Positions 9,855 through 23,300 of a stretch of 64,000 bases of DNA are shown in pieces. Each line of letters begins with the position of its first letter. Position 1 is the stretch's first letter. Position numbers and translations under genes: made by a program. Below the pieces are notes generated by a model that was given only the letters and a program-made list of their open reading frames with translations, did not search any database and was not told the DNA's origin. The stretch lies in the NCBI GenBank assembly GCA_905250075.1, contig CAJNOP010000001.1, forward strand, positions 5,475,126 to 5,539,125, given 5' to 3'. The stretch comes from Rotaria sp. Silwood1 (Eukaryota; Rotifera; Eurotatoria; Philodinida; Philodinidae).

Positions 9855-12441
9855 ATAGACTGGTAATGTAATATGTAATAATAAAAAAATATTGACTGTA
9901 GATAATTAACTGAAAGAGACAAAAAAAAGAAACAAAAATTAATATAAAAAATGAAATAAAAGTGTTAATAAATATAAAACCAACTGTTTCTTTGCTGAGA
10001 TTCCATTGTTATTATTTTAGTGAATTTTAATCGAATATTCAATGAAAGAATGAAACTCCTTCTATTAGGATTAAGCAGATATCTATCGTGTAAAAAGTAT
10101 AGAGCAAAAAAAAAGATTGAAATAATACTGTAAACTCATAAGTAAATTGAAGAAAAAAAAAGAGCACGTGCACGAGTCAATTTTCACCTATTCAAAATAT
10201 TGCTCTAGTAATCGTCGACAATCGTAAATTCTTGTGTTCTTTTTTTTTTAGAAGCAAATACAGTACATTTTTATAAGACTATATTTACTTTGATCCGGGC
10301 TGTTGTTTCTTACATCTTATCCACTAGTAGTAATAAAATCAGCAGATAAAATTAGTGGTGGATTCATCAAACGTTCTATACGGATTATTTTTTCTGACAA
10401 AATCTCGTTGTTGATGCTTGCTTGCCGATAAAGTTTGGCAATGAGTAAGAGAACATGATAAAACATTTTTTTTCAATCTTCTTCTTTCTCTGTATCGTTT
10501 TTTCTTTAGTCCTCCTACCTAAGTCTCGGTAATAATATATATATACATTGTTAGATGAAAGTTTATCATTAATCGAGATTAAATAAACACATCTTTACAC
10601 TCACAGCTATTTTCTTCGCTTGTCTTCTTTCATCGTAGAGTAAAACGTATGCATCGGGAAGTAACCATAATAACCTCATATGACATGTGCTCTTGTTCAA
10701 TCACGAATGACTAGTCTTTTTTCTTTGGTGTATAGTAAAAAATAGATTTGCTCACTATTACTAGACTATTCCTTTTTTGTTCAAAACAACGACACTATAT
10801 ATATATATATGGCATTTTTTTCTGCGAACTCGTCATCGCAGAAGAATACTGTTCTGTGCTTTTACTACCATACTTCTTGTCATCGTAGGCTGTGTTCTAT
10901 AAGGACTTGTAGCAGCGACGATAGTTATATCAGAGAGGTTAGTACGCACAAGAAAAAAAAAAAGAACGAAGAACAAAAAAAGAAAGCAAAAAGAAAAAGA
11001 ATATAATGGATTATATTAATCAATGACGGGATTCAAAAAGTTGTATTCTGTTTTTCTAGTAAGAAAAGAAAGGAAATGTACTTAATTTTTATTATCGTAT
11101 TGATTGATATCCAAATGATATCGAAACAAAGATGGGAAGAATGAATTTTGTATACAAAAAAAAGGAACTGCATCAGATAAGAGATTTTTTTTCTCTTTTT
11201 TTTCTTTCTCTTTCGACAAACGAATAAGAAAAGATAGAACAGATAAGCTATTGTTGGCCATTTAACCAACTATGTAATCTTATCAACATCACATGAGAAA
11301 GGCAAAGGATGTACTGTGTGAAGTCTCTATAGATTGTCTTTGTTCTATTAACAAGTATGTTCTTTCTCTAGAGAACATATATTTGATAAAAATAAAAGAA
11401 AAATATTAATTATTTATAAAACTCATATATACACATATATATATTTATTAGTTTTATTATTTGTATAAATATAAAATATTTATATGATATTCTTTGTTCA
11501 AGAAAAAAAAAATATTTTTTCATATTTTTTGGTACATTTTCTTTTGTACTAATGAATGGTAAAAGTATTAAAAATACATAAAATAACAATGTACTGAATT
11601 ATTCTCATGAGATTTTCATAGACTGTCAGAAATGTATAGATTATTAGCTATTTATATTTTAATCATTGATAGAAATTTTTTCACATGAATTTTTTTTGTA
11701 ACAAAAATATTGAATTGTTTATTCATTTATTCATATGAATTATGGTTTGCTCAACTGTGGAAAGATGCACACATGTATGTAGTAAAATTATCGAAGCATG
11801 AGCATAAAAAAATTTTCATATCAATAATAAATAAAATGCTTGAAGTTATTAGAAATTGATGTTTACAATGATTTTGTAATCAAGCAAAAGAGTAATATCA
11901 ATAAAAATATCCGTAAATTTAATTTCAATTCTTTTACAAATTATTCATACTACGTATTTCAAATTGTGATGTAAGAATAAACATATGATTCATATGAATA
12001 TCTTTTTCAATTTTTTATAGTAATAATAATATCTAAATACCTATATAACTATTATTTGTGAATCATATAATAGCGACAAGATGAAAATTATAGATAAACA
12101 TGAATCATCATTATTATGATGTTGATCAAAAAACAATAACAAGGTCACATAATTTACGTCTTCTAATGGTTATGTCATGGCTACTACAGGCAAATTGCAC
12201 TATTACTTTTTCATTCCATGTACACATCGAATCTGATCAATCAAATGAGTCATTGAATACTAAAATATACCATATAGCCATGTATAGACTTGATTCTGTT
12301 GCTTGTTATAGTTGTAATGTTATTGCGTAAGTATTGTGAAATGATCTTTATATTTCTATCAAGAGACAAAATACGTACCATTCATTTCTTTATTAGATTG
12401 CGCTGCGGAAGCATCAGGTGAATTTTTATAGAACCAGCAAA
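9855..12441. other. Intergenic, nothing recognised
   Basis: AT-rich, with short TA runs near 10794-10810 and 11430-11450. Small ORFs (for example at 10809-11006, 11033-11269 and 12100-12330) are low-complexity or lack resemblance to known proteins. The last 100 bp should hold the sirtuin promoter and 5' UTR; a TTTATTAG acceptor-like site near 12397 could end a 5' UTR intron. Confidence 0.5.
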
Positions 12442-13879
12442 ATGGCTCACGGGTTATCTGATTCTGACATGAAGAAAGAATATTTCGATGCACAACATGA
12501 TTTAGATGATAAATTAGATAAATTAGCTCAATGGATTAAAGAAAGTAAACACTTTATTGTATTTACTGGTACGTTTTAAAATCGTGTGTATTTTACAATG
12601 ATTACATATATTCATATTTTTAGGAGCTGGAGTATCTACATCGACTGGAATTCCTGATTTTCGTAGTGGAATGGATACTGTCTTAGCAACTGGACCAGGT
12701 GCTTGGGAATTACGAGAGTAAATATACAAATATGAATATGAAATTATTGCTAAATTTTATTGTTTTGTTTTTATTAGTCATAATGCATCAAGATCAAAAA
12801 AAGCTGTTGTTCTCAATGATATGCATAAGGCTATTCCATCGCCTTCACATATGTATAAATTAAATTATTTTTTGCTTAAAAAAAAATCGAACCTTAATTT
12901 TTTTTATTTAAAAAAGGGCTTTGGTTGAACTACAACGTCGTGGAATATTAAAATGTTTAGTATCACAAAATTGTGATGGTTTACATTTACGTAGTGGAAT
13001 TAATCCAACTTGTTTAGCTGAATTACATGGTAATATGAATTTAGAAACATGTTCACAATGTGGTGCTAAATATTTACGAGATTATGATGCAGCTATTGGT
13101 CTATTAAATCATTATACAGGTCGTAAATGTGATAAACCAGAATGTGGTGGTCACTTGAAAGATTCAATTATTAATTTTGGCGAAAATTTACCTTCAGATG
13201 AATTAGAAAAAGCACTTAAACATGCAAAAAGTGCTGATCTATGTCTTGTACTTGGTAATATTCAATTATTCTTATTGTAAAACAAGAAACTATTTTGTTC
13301 TATACGTTCTGATTTTAAGGTTCTAGTTTAACAGTAACACCAGCAGCTGATATACCACGTATAGTTGCTGAACGCAATAAAAAATTAGTTATTGGCAATC
13401 TTCAACGAACTCCATTATATTCAATGGCGACAGTTAATATACATGCATTTAGTGATACTATTATGCAGGGTCTTATGGAAAGACTTGATATACCTATTCC
13501 ACCATGGATTGTTCGTCGACGTGTACGTATTACACGAGAAAATACGTCTAATAATATAAATTATGAAATTTTAATCGAAGGACGTGATCCAGATAATACA
13601 AATATACCATTTAGTCTTTTTAAATCAATACAAATCAATAGTGGAGAGAAGACAATAAAACAAGTTAATAAAGAACCATTTATATTTGAAATACCAAAAA
13701 CTAATTCTGATCCAATAAATATTCAACTTCACTTTTTTGGTCATTATAATGAAATTCCATTTGACCTTAACTATACTAATGTTAGCAATATACCTCAAGA
13801 AGAAGAATTCTATTTATTTTATAATCCAATGATAGGACAATGGCGTAAAACAACAAAAAGTGATGACTTTCCTCTTTAA
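12442..13879 (+). CDS. Class IV (SIRT6/7-type) NAD-dependent protein deacylase
   Basis: Removes acyl groups from lysines using NAD; class IV members usually act on chromatin or nucleolar proteins. Exons 12442-12568, 12624-12717, 12778-12852, 12917-13254 and 13320-13879 give 397 aa. Visible motifs are FTGAGVSTSTGIPDFRSG (NAD-binding loop, about residue 40), SQNCDGLHLRSG (115-126), LHGN with catalytic His136, a zinc site C144-x2-C147 and C170-x4-C175, INFGENLP, and LGSSLTVTPAADIP. Residues after about 285 form a 110-residue extension with beta-rich, polar composition that I do not recognise. The FRSGMDTVLATGPGAWEL stretch and the DSIINFGENLP block look, from memory, closer to protist class IV Sir2 proteins than to animal SIRT6 or SIRT7. 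The zinc and catalytic residues are all present, so it should be active. Confidence 0.9.
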
Positions 13880-14174
13880 ATGTTCTTTGTAAAATATTTA
13901 TGTATTTGTTTCTTTTTTTGTTTGAAAAAACATAATTCAATATAAATAAGCATTGTATGCTAATTCAGACAATTGAACTATTGTTTTTTTTCTATTGTAA
14001 AATTTTCTGCGAAAAATGCAATTTAGTCGATCAATAGAACTGCTGGCTGGTTTCCATTTAATCTTAACAAGAAACATTAAAATAAGAACAATATCATAGT
14101 AAAAAGTTTCTATTAAAAACCAATTTGAATGTTCATCTAAATCTTGAAATAACAGATTATACTAAAGTAATGGA
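13880..14174. other. Intergenic, 3' flank of the sirtuin
   Basis: No feature beyond AT-rich 3' UTR-like sequence. Confidence 0.5.
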
Positions 14175-15119
14175 ATGAATGTCAAACTCTATTTCTCTTC
14201 AATAGAAAAATGCTAAGAGAAAACTTTATTTAGGAGAAGATAGATAATTTTTTTCTGTATCAAATCGTATACAAGCTATTTCAACCATACGTTCATAAAT
14301 GAAATGTTGCAACGAATAAAAGAAGCACTTTCAAAATCGGTTCGCAGTTTTCATATAATGTTTTGTATTGATTCTAACAGTTTTTCTCTGGCTCTTTTTC
14401 TTTTTTGCTAAGCTTTACTCTTCATCTATGGAACGTTTTGACGTTTGTTTATAATAATTGATGTTCTTTATCGTAAATTATGACTGATTGTTGATTAATT
14501 AATGTTGAAATGCTTAATTAATTTACGCTGATTTATAAAACAATGATTATTAACAAATTTCATCAGTTTATTTAATTATTTTTTCGGAAGTTTTACTGAA
14601 TGATCATCCCTTGGTAAAAATTTGGTTGATCCATATTTCAAATATGTTTTTAATTTGTTATAAATCGTTTTTCTTGAAATGTCTTTGTAATATAATTTAA
14701 TACCATTTTACACGATTTATTTGATGAGTCAATATAAAAAAGTACAAATTCGTTGTGATAGCATTTCTCTTTTTTCTTGTGTCATTTTGCTTATCAATGT
14801 ATAACAAAATTAAGTTATCTACAATTCGACAGAGGAGAAAATTTCCTAGGGGCTGATAAATATATTACTGTTCCAATACGTGTTTATTAAACAGATATAG
14901 TGGTTGATATTCTGCAGCGTTATGGTACCTTGTATAAAAAGAGTACGGATCCATTTTGAGGGTACTTTTTCTCTCTTGCAACATTTTATTTATGAACATA
15001 TGGTAAAAATAACTTATATACAATTTGAAAGAGAAAAAATTCTCTATCTTCTCATAAATAAAGTTTTCTTGTAGCATCTTGCTATGGAAGAGAAATAGAA
15101 TTTCAGATTTGCCTCATTA
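14175..15119. mobile_element. Non-autonomous element with long inverted ends
   Basis: The left arm (14175 to about 14365) matches the reverse complement of the right arm (about 14925 to 15119). Shared blocks include CTATTTCTCTTC, GAAAACTTTATTTA, GAGAAGATAGA and GTTCATAAATGAAATGTTGCAA in slightly altered form. The 560 bp interior has no ORF of note. It is a MITE-like DNA transposon of unknown superfamily. The small ORF at 14865-15077 is an artefact of the right arm. Confidence 0.65.
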
Positions 15120-16312
15120 ATGTTGCATCATATGTTATTTGTAATCTTTCGTCAAGTTTTTGATTTAAATTATTCAATTGATAATAAATGATACTTTTTG
15201 CGACTGTATGCTTTTTTAGCACTGAATACTATCAACACAATTTCAAGTACATATTTCATTATTAAATAAGTCTATAAATTTTTCTAATGCATCATGCTCA
15301 GAAAAAAGTACATTTATAATACATAAATTGCACAAAAAAAAAACAAAATTTTTATTTTACTTTTCATGTGTATATTTGAAGAACATATTATGTCACTACG
15401 AAAACATAATTTACTTTGAAGGTGTGACATAGACTTAGAGACCAAGATGACTTATTGTTTCCACGATTATGAGGTTTTTAGCAAAAGTCATTGAATTATA
15501 ATTTGTTGTTTTTCGCTTCTCTTTTGATTCTGCTATATGAAAAGTAGACGTTTTAAATAGTTTAAATACGTAATTATGCAATGCGAAATCATTTAAATCA
15601 AATTAAATGTACAATTAGTGATAAATGAAAAATGTAGTTCTATATTCTTATATCTAAAAGTCTCATAAACATCGCCATGCTAGATCTCCTTCCATGATCA
15701 CGTAGTTTGAGACGGAACTTTCTCTCTAAGATTATTTTTATTATTTGTGTGCATTTCGGTAGCTTATTTTAATTCATTTTAACACAGAAAATAACATCAA
15801 TTCTTTGCAATACTTTCTTTAAAACACGACCAACATCAGAATGAGATTTTGTAATTGCTCGTCATTTTGTCTTTTGTTCATCTCTCAAAATACTTCTGAG
15901 CATGGGCATGTTTTTAGAGATGTTTGAGTTAATTTGCTGTTTATTTATATTGTTTGCGCAATATATGCAACTTTTTATCATTTTCATTTATTAATGAATC
16001 CATTTTTTTAAGTCGCATGAATGATCTCACACACTCATTGATCACATTTAAATCACGAAATATTCGTTGTTGCGCAACACCATATGAACAAGAATGTATC
16101 AATGATTTTCTGCGATTTTTTCATTGTTGGATTATTATCAGCACGATTTTTCATTCTAGAATTAGCTGTTATTAGAGAAGATATACATTCATCAAGAATA
16201 ATATCACTAGAATCTATGGATCAATTAATACCAGATTTTTTTGCCCAAATTAACAATGTATTCTTTGCCAAATTAATTTTTTCGTTTGTACAATATTTTT
16301 CAGGATATGGAC
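15120..16312. other. Intergenic, nothing recognised
   Basis: The overlapping ORFs at 15954-16389 run partly into the adjacent foldback element and have no family resemblance. Confidence 0.5.
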
Positions 16313-16775
16313 GAGTGCAGCGTCGACGTGGATGTGAAGGCATAGATGTGCGAGTGATTGTCGCAAAACTAGACACGTGCCAAACCTAAACGTTTAGATA
16401 TAATGAGTTTGTTCAAATGAGTTTGGGTATTGAATTCGGATTTGGTCCAATCCACTTAGACCCATTTCTGCTTATGTTATTTTATTCCAAGGATACACCA
16501 ATTCTAATTCTAGCTAAGTCCGCTTTAGTAGAAGAATTGGCATTGACCAAAATTGAAATTGGTGCATCTCTGGAAGGAAATGACATAAGCAGAAGAGAGG
16601 ATAAGTTCAAACTGGAATCAGTCGATTACTTTCAGTACTAAACGCAAACCCAAACCAGAATCTACACTCATTTGACTAAAATCAACAAATCTGACCGTTT
16701 GGATTACAGATATATCTAGTTTTATGTAACTTACTTGTGTACCTATGCTCGCACATTCATCTCTACTCTACACTC
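16313..16775. mobile_element. Foldback MITE, whole element nearly palindromic
   Basis: The sequence folds back on itself around 16530. Examples of paired blocks are TTCTGCTTATGTTATTTTATTCC with GGAAATGACATAAGCAGAAG, ACACCAATTCTAATTCTAG with AAATTGAAATTGGTGC, CAAATGAGTTTGGG with ACTCATTTGAC, and the outer GAGTGCAG with CTACACTC. The outermost 50 bp of each arm are TG-rich (GTGGATGTGAAGGC, GATGTGCGAGTG). The 74-codon ORF at 16417-16641 is a by-product of the palindrome. Confidence 0.65.
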
Positions 16776-19700
16776 ACCAATATACTCAAATTAGAGTGAA
16801 AAATATAATAGTTGCTCAATAATAAGGTTCTAATAGGCTACAACGACAATTAAAAATATAATTATTCTAAAGAGGAATGAACGATAAAGGATTTTATAAA
16901 GATTTCAATTACGAATTCATTATTATAGTAACTGCATAGAATGGTTTTTTTTATTGATGATGATTAAGATCTTAAATCTAGCGTCAATTTGGCAAGCATT
17001 TAACTGAAATAAGAAAAATGATCTCTTTTTTCTAGCAAAATGTGAACAAATATCGATAGCCTTTTGTCCTTGGCATGAACATATCTCTTTTCGAACGATA
17101 CCGTTTCTCTTCAAACTGTAGCAGAAATAACTCAAATAAAAACGCAGTTTTTATGAACGTTTGACTTTACGACAACATGTAGTTATGGAGATACTGTCAC
17201 AAGATCGAACTATACTATCTGTCAAAAAGCCAAAATTTCGTTAAAAAGACGGAGGGATTCACTTTTCTCATATTTCGAAAGTGTTTCAAGGAGTATCAAA
17301 AAATATTCAAAGAAGGATAGAAATGTAGAACATTCGAAGCTCTGTCCCATTGTATGTAAAGTAACTTTTTCGTGCTATGAAATCTAAAAAATACAGAACA
17401 TGTGGGAAAATCATACTAAACAAAACTTTTATCATTACATTAATTTCATGTAGACGTATTTTCATTATAAGTCCTCTTCAACAAGACATATGGAGCTGAA
17501 AATTTTACGGTAAATGTATCTTATTTAGTTTCACCAGTTATCCAAATTTCATTGAACTTGTACCACTATTGAAAAACGGCCGTATTCTTTAGCTGTATTA
17601 TCCTATGGGTAGAATTTGGTTGAATGTCTTTTCCAATGAAATATGGACTTTCTAATGTATTTTTGCATGCTGACTTCGAAAACTATGCTTATTTCCAATA
17701 AAACTACGTCATTTTTCATAATTCAAACCTATGAACACTAACTATGTTTAGGGTATTTTACGTGAAGGTGAATAAGCTTTGAAAATAATGATTTTTTTCA
17801 CTAGTACCGAAAATATTCAATGTCTACTTGTGTTATTTCATATCGTCATGCCGTTCATAACCAAAAAATTGGTAAATGAAACAAAAAAAAACGAGAGATA
17901 AGTATAAACCATAGAAAAAGCAGCATTTTCGTTTATTTGCTCAAATCTATATTGTTTTGATGCGATGATAAATGAGCACCAGTAGTTAAAGAAAAAAATA
18001 AGTCATTAATGATGATACTGTAATTGTTGATGAACGAGAAGAACTAGATAACAATACCTTTTTTTGAATATAAAGAAAGATTTTTGACATGACGACAATT
18101 TTATCTGTTTCTTTGTCTTTCTTGATATACATGTATTTGCTGTTCACAGCAGTAATGTTTTTGTCAATGGACGAATTGCATGGTATTTTTCGAAATAAGT
18201 TTAATACAAATACGCGAAATTCTTTGAAAATTTTATATTTTATTCCAAATTCAGGCCATGGGCGCCCATCTAAAAATCCAATCAGCCCAGCCTAACCCAT
18301 TGAGACTTCTGTTTCATAAACCTCAAACTAGAATCGAACCTATTGTAAATGATCTGCTTTTTTTTACAGACATTGTACTTGAATGAGCAGAGAATAGTGA
18401 AAATTTAAAACAGCAAAACAAATAGCGTAGTTCATCGCAAAGGACACTTGAAAATCAAACAACGTTCATATTGCCACTAGAGAAAAATAATTAACTAATC
18501 ATATACGATAATCTTTAATTATTTCAACATCATTGTCATAATCGCTTGAGTCACAAATCAATTTATTTTCTATACCAAATCTGTTAGTCCAGCCTCTAAG
18601 GAATTAAAATATGCAACAGGATATAGCTGTTGTTACTGCTCACAGGTAGACTTTTATATTCTATCCAATTCGAGACAAATTTCTTCATCATTCTTTTACT
18701 GGATTTTACAAAATTGTAATAAGGAATTAGTTGATATATGAAAACGAGACATTATTGATGTACAACCTTGGAGGGTTTTTGACAAACATCTATCACAAAC
18801 TTCGACTAGCGTCGGTCATGGTCTTCGGTTATCTTTGACTAACCTTTGCAACAAGCTGTGATGGTCTTTGACCAGCGTGTGTCACGTTATCTGGAGGGTG
18901 CGGGAGGAGGATTTCCAAATTTTTATCATATATCCTTCAAAAAAATGAAAATATGCATAGCAAGTTTCTGGGCGCCTAGAAGTATTTAGTCCATCTTCTC
19001 TCGTCTACTTAGCTTGATCCTCATCTTGCTAATGCATTTGCTAAGATGTGGAAAATCGGACTGAAGAAATCTCGATTTAAACTTACACTCATAATCTTGT
19101 TCAATAATACATGTGAGTTACACAAGCACTACAGACATAACGTCTATCTAGACTAAGAAAAGTTACAAGTGGCTTGTTTAGGTAACGCCTGAAAATTTAC
19201 TTAGAATATACATATTAAAATTAAAAATAAGGCTAACTTAACGCTAAAATGGCACCTCTAGTCTAAATCTAATATCAATCACGTTGTCATCGACCAGTTT
19301 CCAAACCATTAGAATAGAGTTTCAAAAAACGAACCTTTATCTCTCAAAACTATGACAATGTCTATTAAAATATGAATGCTTCCGTATTTTGATTTGTTTT
19401 CCTTGTATAAGGACTTGGAAAAAAATTTAAAAACATATTTGCTTATGTAGTTTTGTGAGCTCTATCCAACCACATGAAAATGAAAGAAAAAACTTTGCTA
19501 AAGTTTTGAATTTCCTCCAATTGACATACTTTGTGTTATCTGTGAATAGTTTTTCAACTATTAGATCCAATAAGTAATCAATCTGGTAGCAGCTGATATA
19601 TATTTGATTCATATATTCTACATTCATTATCAATTATTGCCTTTTTCTTGTCAAATAATTCCAAAAGACTTCTGCTTTTGTTCGTTCATGTATATTTGTT

Positions 19701-20384
19701 TTTTGTTCTTTTCCCTTGTTTCTAGACTCGCCATAACATGTAGCTGTACAAGTGAAACACGTACAATACCAAACATCAAAACTACGAAACACAACAAGAA
19801 AAAAAGATACAAGACAAAAGACAGTGAAATAAACAAGAAATGTCACGCACTCGAACACTAAAGTACAAAAAAATCTAAGCAATATATAACCTTGATGTCA
19901 ACAATAACACCGACAACGTAAGAAGAAGAAAAACACCGAAGACAAATAACAAAACAGTAACATCAATAAATGAAAAACAAAAGGGAATATATTGAAATGT
20001 AGAAATGAAACTAGGAATGTCTCATATTAACAAGGATGTTTTCCAGTCTTATTTATAGTATACTTGTAAGTTCATCGATATATTAACATAGGTAACAAGT
20101 ACTGAAGACGAGGATACAGAGAAAAAAAGAAAAACATCATAATCATATGTATAGCTTGTTACGTTATGAATGATGAAAAAAAAGAAAAAATCAAAGAAAG
20201 AAAGCATGTAATCAAATATTCCGAAGTAAAGAAATAATAGAAATGATGGTAGTTTCGAAAGAAGAAAAAAAATTTAGTTCATATACATGATAATTCTAGC
20301 TTTGGTATAGTATTTGAAAAAAATAAAATAATAATGATGATACTATACCAGCATTTGTTAATGTTGAATAATCAGTTGATATTA
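16776..20384. other. Intergenic, nothing recognised
   Basis: No gene was recognised in 3.6 kb. A short degenerate tandem stretch with TTTGACTAGCG/TTTGACCAGCG and ATGGTCTT variants lies near 18795-18885. A poly-purine/AT-rich stretch covers about 19880-20380. Confidence 0.5.
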
Positions 20385-23300
20385 TTAATAATGAATTAGG
20401 CGAGGTGGTGCACGATTTTCTTTTTGTAATTCATTTAAATGAGATGTTCCACTAATCATTGTTGAATTGAATTGGGATGAAGATATTTGAGAAGTTTGAG
20501 GATCAGAAGACGTTGCTATTATACTTGATGTTGTTGTTCTTGATGAAGATAATCGATCTTCATCTTCAGCTAATTCACATAGATTAACATTGGCTAATGT
20601 TGCACAAAGTTTTTGAAGATCTATTATTACAAAGTAAACAATATATATACATATATAATATATAATAAAAGGAGGTTGTTTAGAAAAGCATTCATGTTTT
20701 CTTTTTTTGGGACTCAATAAAAAAAACTAAATGAATTTTGATGGTAAAATTTTTTTTTACACGTTGTTTTCATTTCATTAAAAATTCTTGTTTTCATTCA
20801 ATGAATTCGAAAGTTATGTTAAAAATAAAAATTATTATTTACCAAATAATAATGGTAAGATATTTTGAAACATTCGACGACCAACTGTTAGTCCAAATTC
20901 ATCATGTAAATATCGATAAGCTATTTCAATATAAATTTGTTGAATTTTATGTAATTTTTCATGTAATTTCGACGTTGAAGATGGTGAAACGGACGGTGAT
21001 AATGATGATAATGATGATGATAATGATTCACTAGTTGTTGATAATGATCTATTCATAGTCGATTTATCTAATTCATTTTCTATTGATTGTTGTTGTCCTT
21101 CTTCAGTTAAACAAATTTCAAAACCATCAGAAAATAATAGAATAATCATAAGTAATAAAAGTAATGGATGTGCACGTTCATCTGATTCTTTATCACCTGG
21201 TGTTTGATATGTTAAAGAAGTTAATCTACGAGCTAATGCTATAAAATTATTATAAACTCGTGATCCGTAAACAAGTAATATATATTTCGCATCATAAGGC
21301 TGATCAGCTAAAATAGACAGGAAACGATATGATTTAATTTGGTATTTCCTTTGTTTTTATTTTATTTTAAATACCTGTTGTTCGATCAACAAATGTATCA
21401 TTGTGAGTATTATATGTTAATGCTCCATGAAACATAAAAACTGCCAGCATATTCTTAATTAAAATGGATTTTTTTTCTAATTCTGTTAATAATTGAAATT
21501 CAGGTATTAATGCAAAATAATGTAATAAACGTGATGTTGTCATTTGTGTTAATTCTCTTGTTAAATCTTTAATTAAGACTAATTTAGAATCCATATCTAT
21601 GGTTTTTGATATAAGTGAATTTCGATAAGCAAATTTTGTTGGTTGATGATATTGTTGACATATTAATTGATAACCATCTGATAATTGTCGTAATAAACAT
21701 TGTTGACGTTCATACATTTGTTGATCTGATGATCGATGCATACACATTAATGGCAATGGAAGACAACTTGATTCAGAAGTTTTCCTTGATATTAGACGTT
21801 GAGAATTGGATGATGATGAATGCTAAAAATGAAGAAAGAAAAAAAATTTTGTTGAAATTAATTTTCTTAAAAAGATAGTAAATGAGAAAAATCAACAGTA
21901 GATCGACATTGTTAAAAAAGAAATATAATCTCGATGAAATAGGTAAAAATTAGTTAGAAAAAAATCTGAGCAATTGTTATTCACGAAGTGTGCAATTTGT
22001 GTTAATAACAGGACGTAACGAAGTTATCGGAAGTAGTACTAATCATGATGATAATCTATTATCGTGATATAGACTATAAGAATAGAAATAACGAAAAAAA
22101 AATAGTGTTTAATGATCGAAAAGGTAGATTACCCTATTCCGATTTCAATGGTTATTTTTGCTTGTAGGTATTATGCATTATTTCTAATGAAAACTCTAGA
22201 AGAATTTGAGTTTCTTTTGAAACTTAGTGAAGTAATTGAATTGTTAATGTATCTATTTGCCAGCGGGCTATATGTGAGCCAAGATTTTTGAATAAGCATG
22301 TTTTTGAATTGCATCTTAAGATTGCCTCTATTTCAAGGTCTAATATATAGTAGCTTGTATGAAGAGTTTCAGAGTTTAAAGACTTCATTTCTTCAAGACG
22401 TTAACTTTTCAAAAGATTATTGTCTTGTTCACTACACTTGGAAAAGCGTCTATTCTTGAAAACTTCGTGTCTTGAATATAAGAAGTCTCCAAATTCTAAA
22501 ACTCTTCATACAAATTACTATATGTTAAATCTTGAAATAGTGGTAGTTTAAAGGTAAAATTCAGAAACATGATTTTTTCGAAAACCTTGACTCTGACAAT
22601 GGTCATTAGTAAACAGACATATTAATAACTGAATAACTCAGCCAAGTTTCAATAGGAATTCAAATCCTTTTAGGATTGTAATTAGAATATTATTTAGTAT
22701 CTATAAGCAAAAAAAAAAATCACTGCATCCGGAAGAGCACATCCGAAAAGGTTTCCCATGAGACGAGTTGTATCTACGCATGACGATTATCAGTTTCCTT
22801 TTTTTTTGTTAGTAAGCACGTAGAAAAACCTATAAAGAGCATCCAACAGTGTGAATTCTGTGCGATAATTTAAAGATATATTTTTTGACTAAGCCATTAG
22901 ATATCTGTTCCAAACAATAATTTAACTCATAGTGATTATATTGCAGATATATATTGTAATAAATCCTATTATGTTGATAAAAAAAGCATTTTTATTGTTT
23001 GTAAGTCAACAGTATCTCATAAGATATTTTTCGAATAAATCTGAACATCCTCATTAGATTAGATTTGACAAGGAATCATACTATGTTTCTTAATTCTATC
23101 AATAAGCCAAAATAGAGAAATTATGTATGCAAGTTCACGTTGGTTGTTCAAATTATTATAGACATTTGTGGGAACTTATTCTAATGAAGATTGGTTAGAT
23201 GCGCATCAAAAAAATTTAAAACATGGACATAAGATGATTTAAAAAAAAAACTTGCACAAAAAATCCATATTATCGGATATAAAAATAATAAGATTCTTTT

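Noticed and set aside
16084-16641. Two adjacent plus-strand ORFs in the 16 kb region
   Set aside because: They lie largely in a foldback palindrome, which creates open frames by symmetry; no family match.
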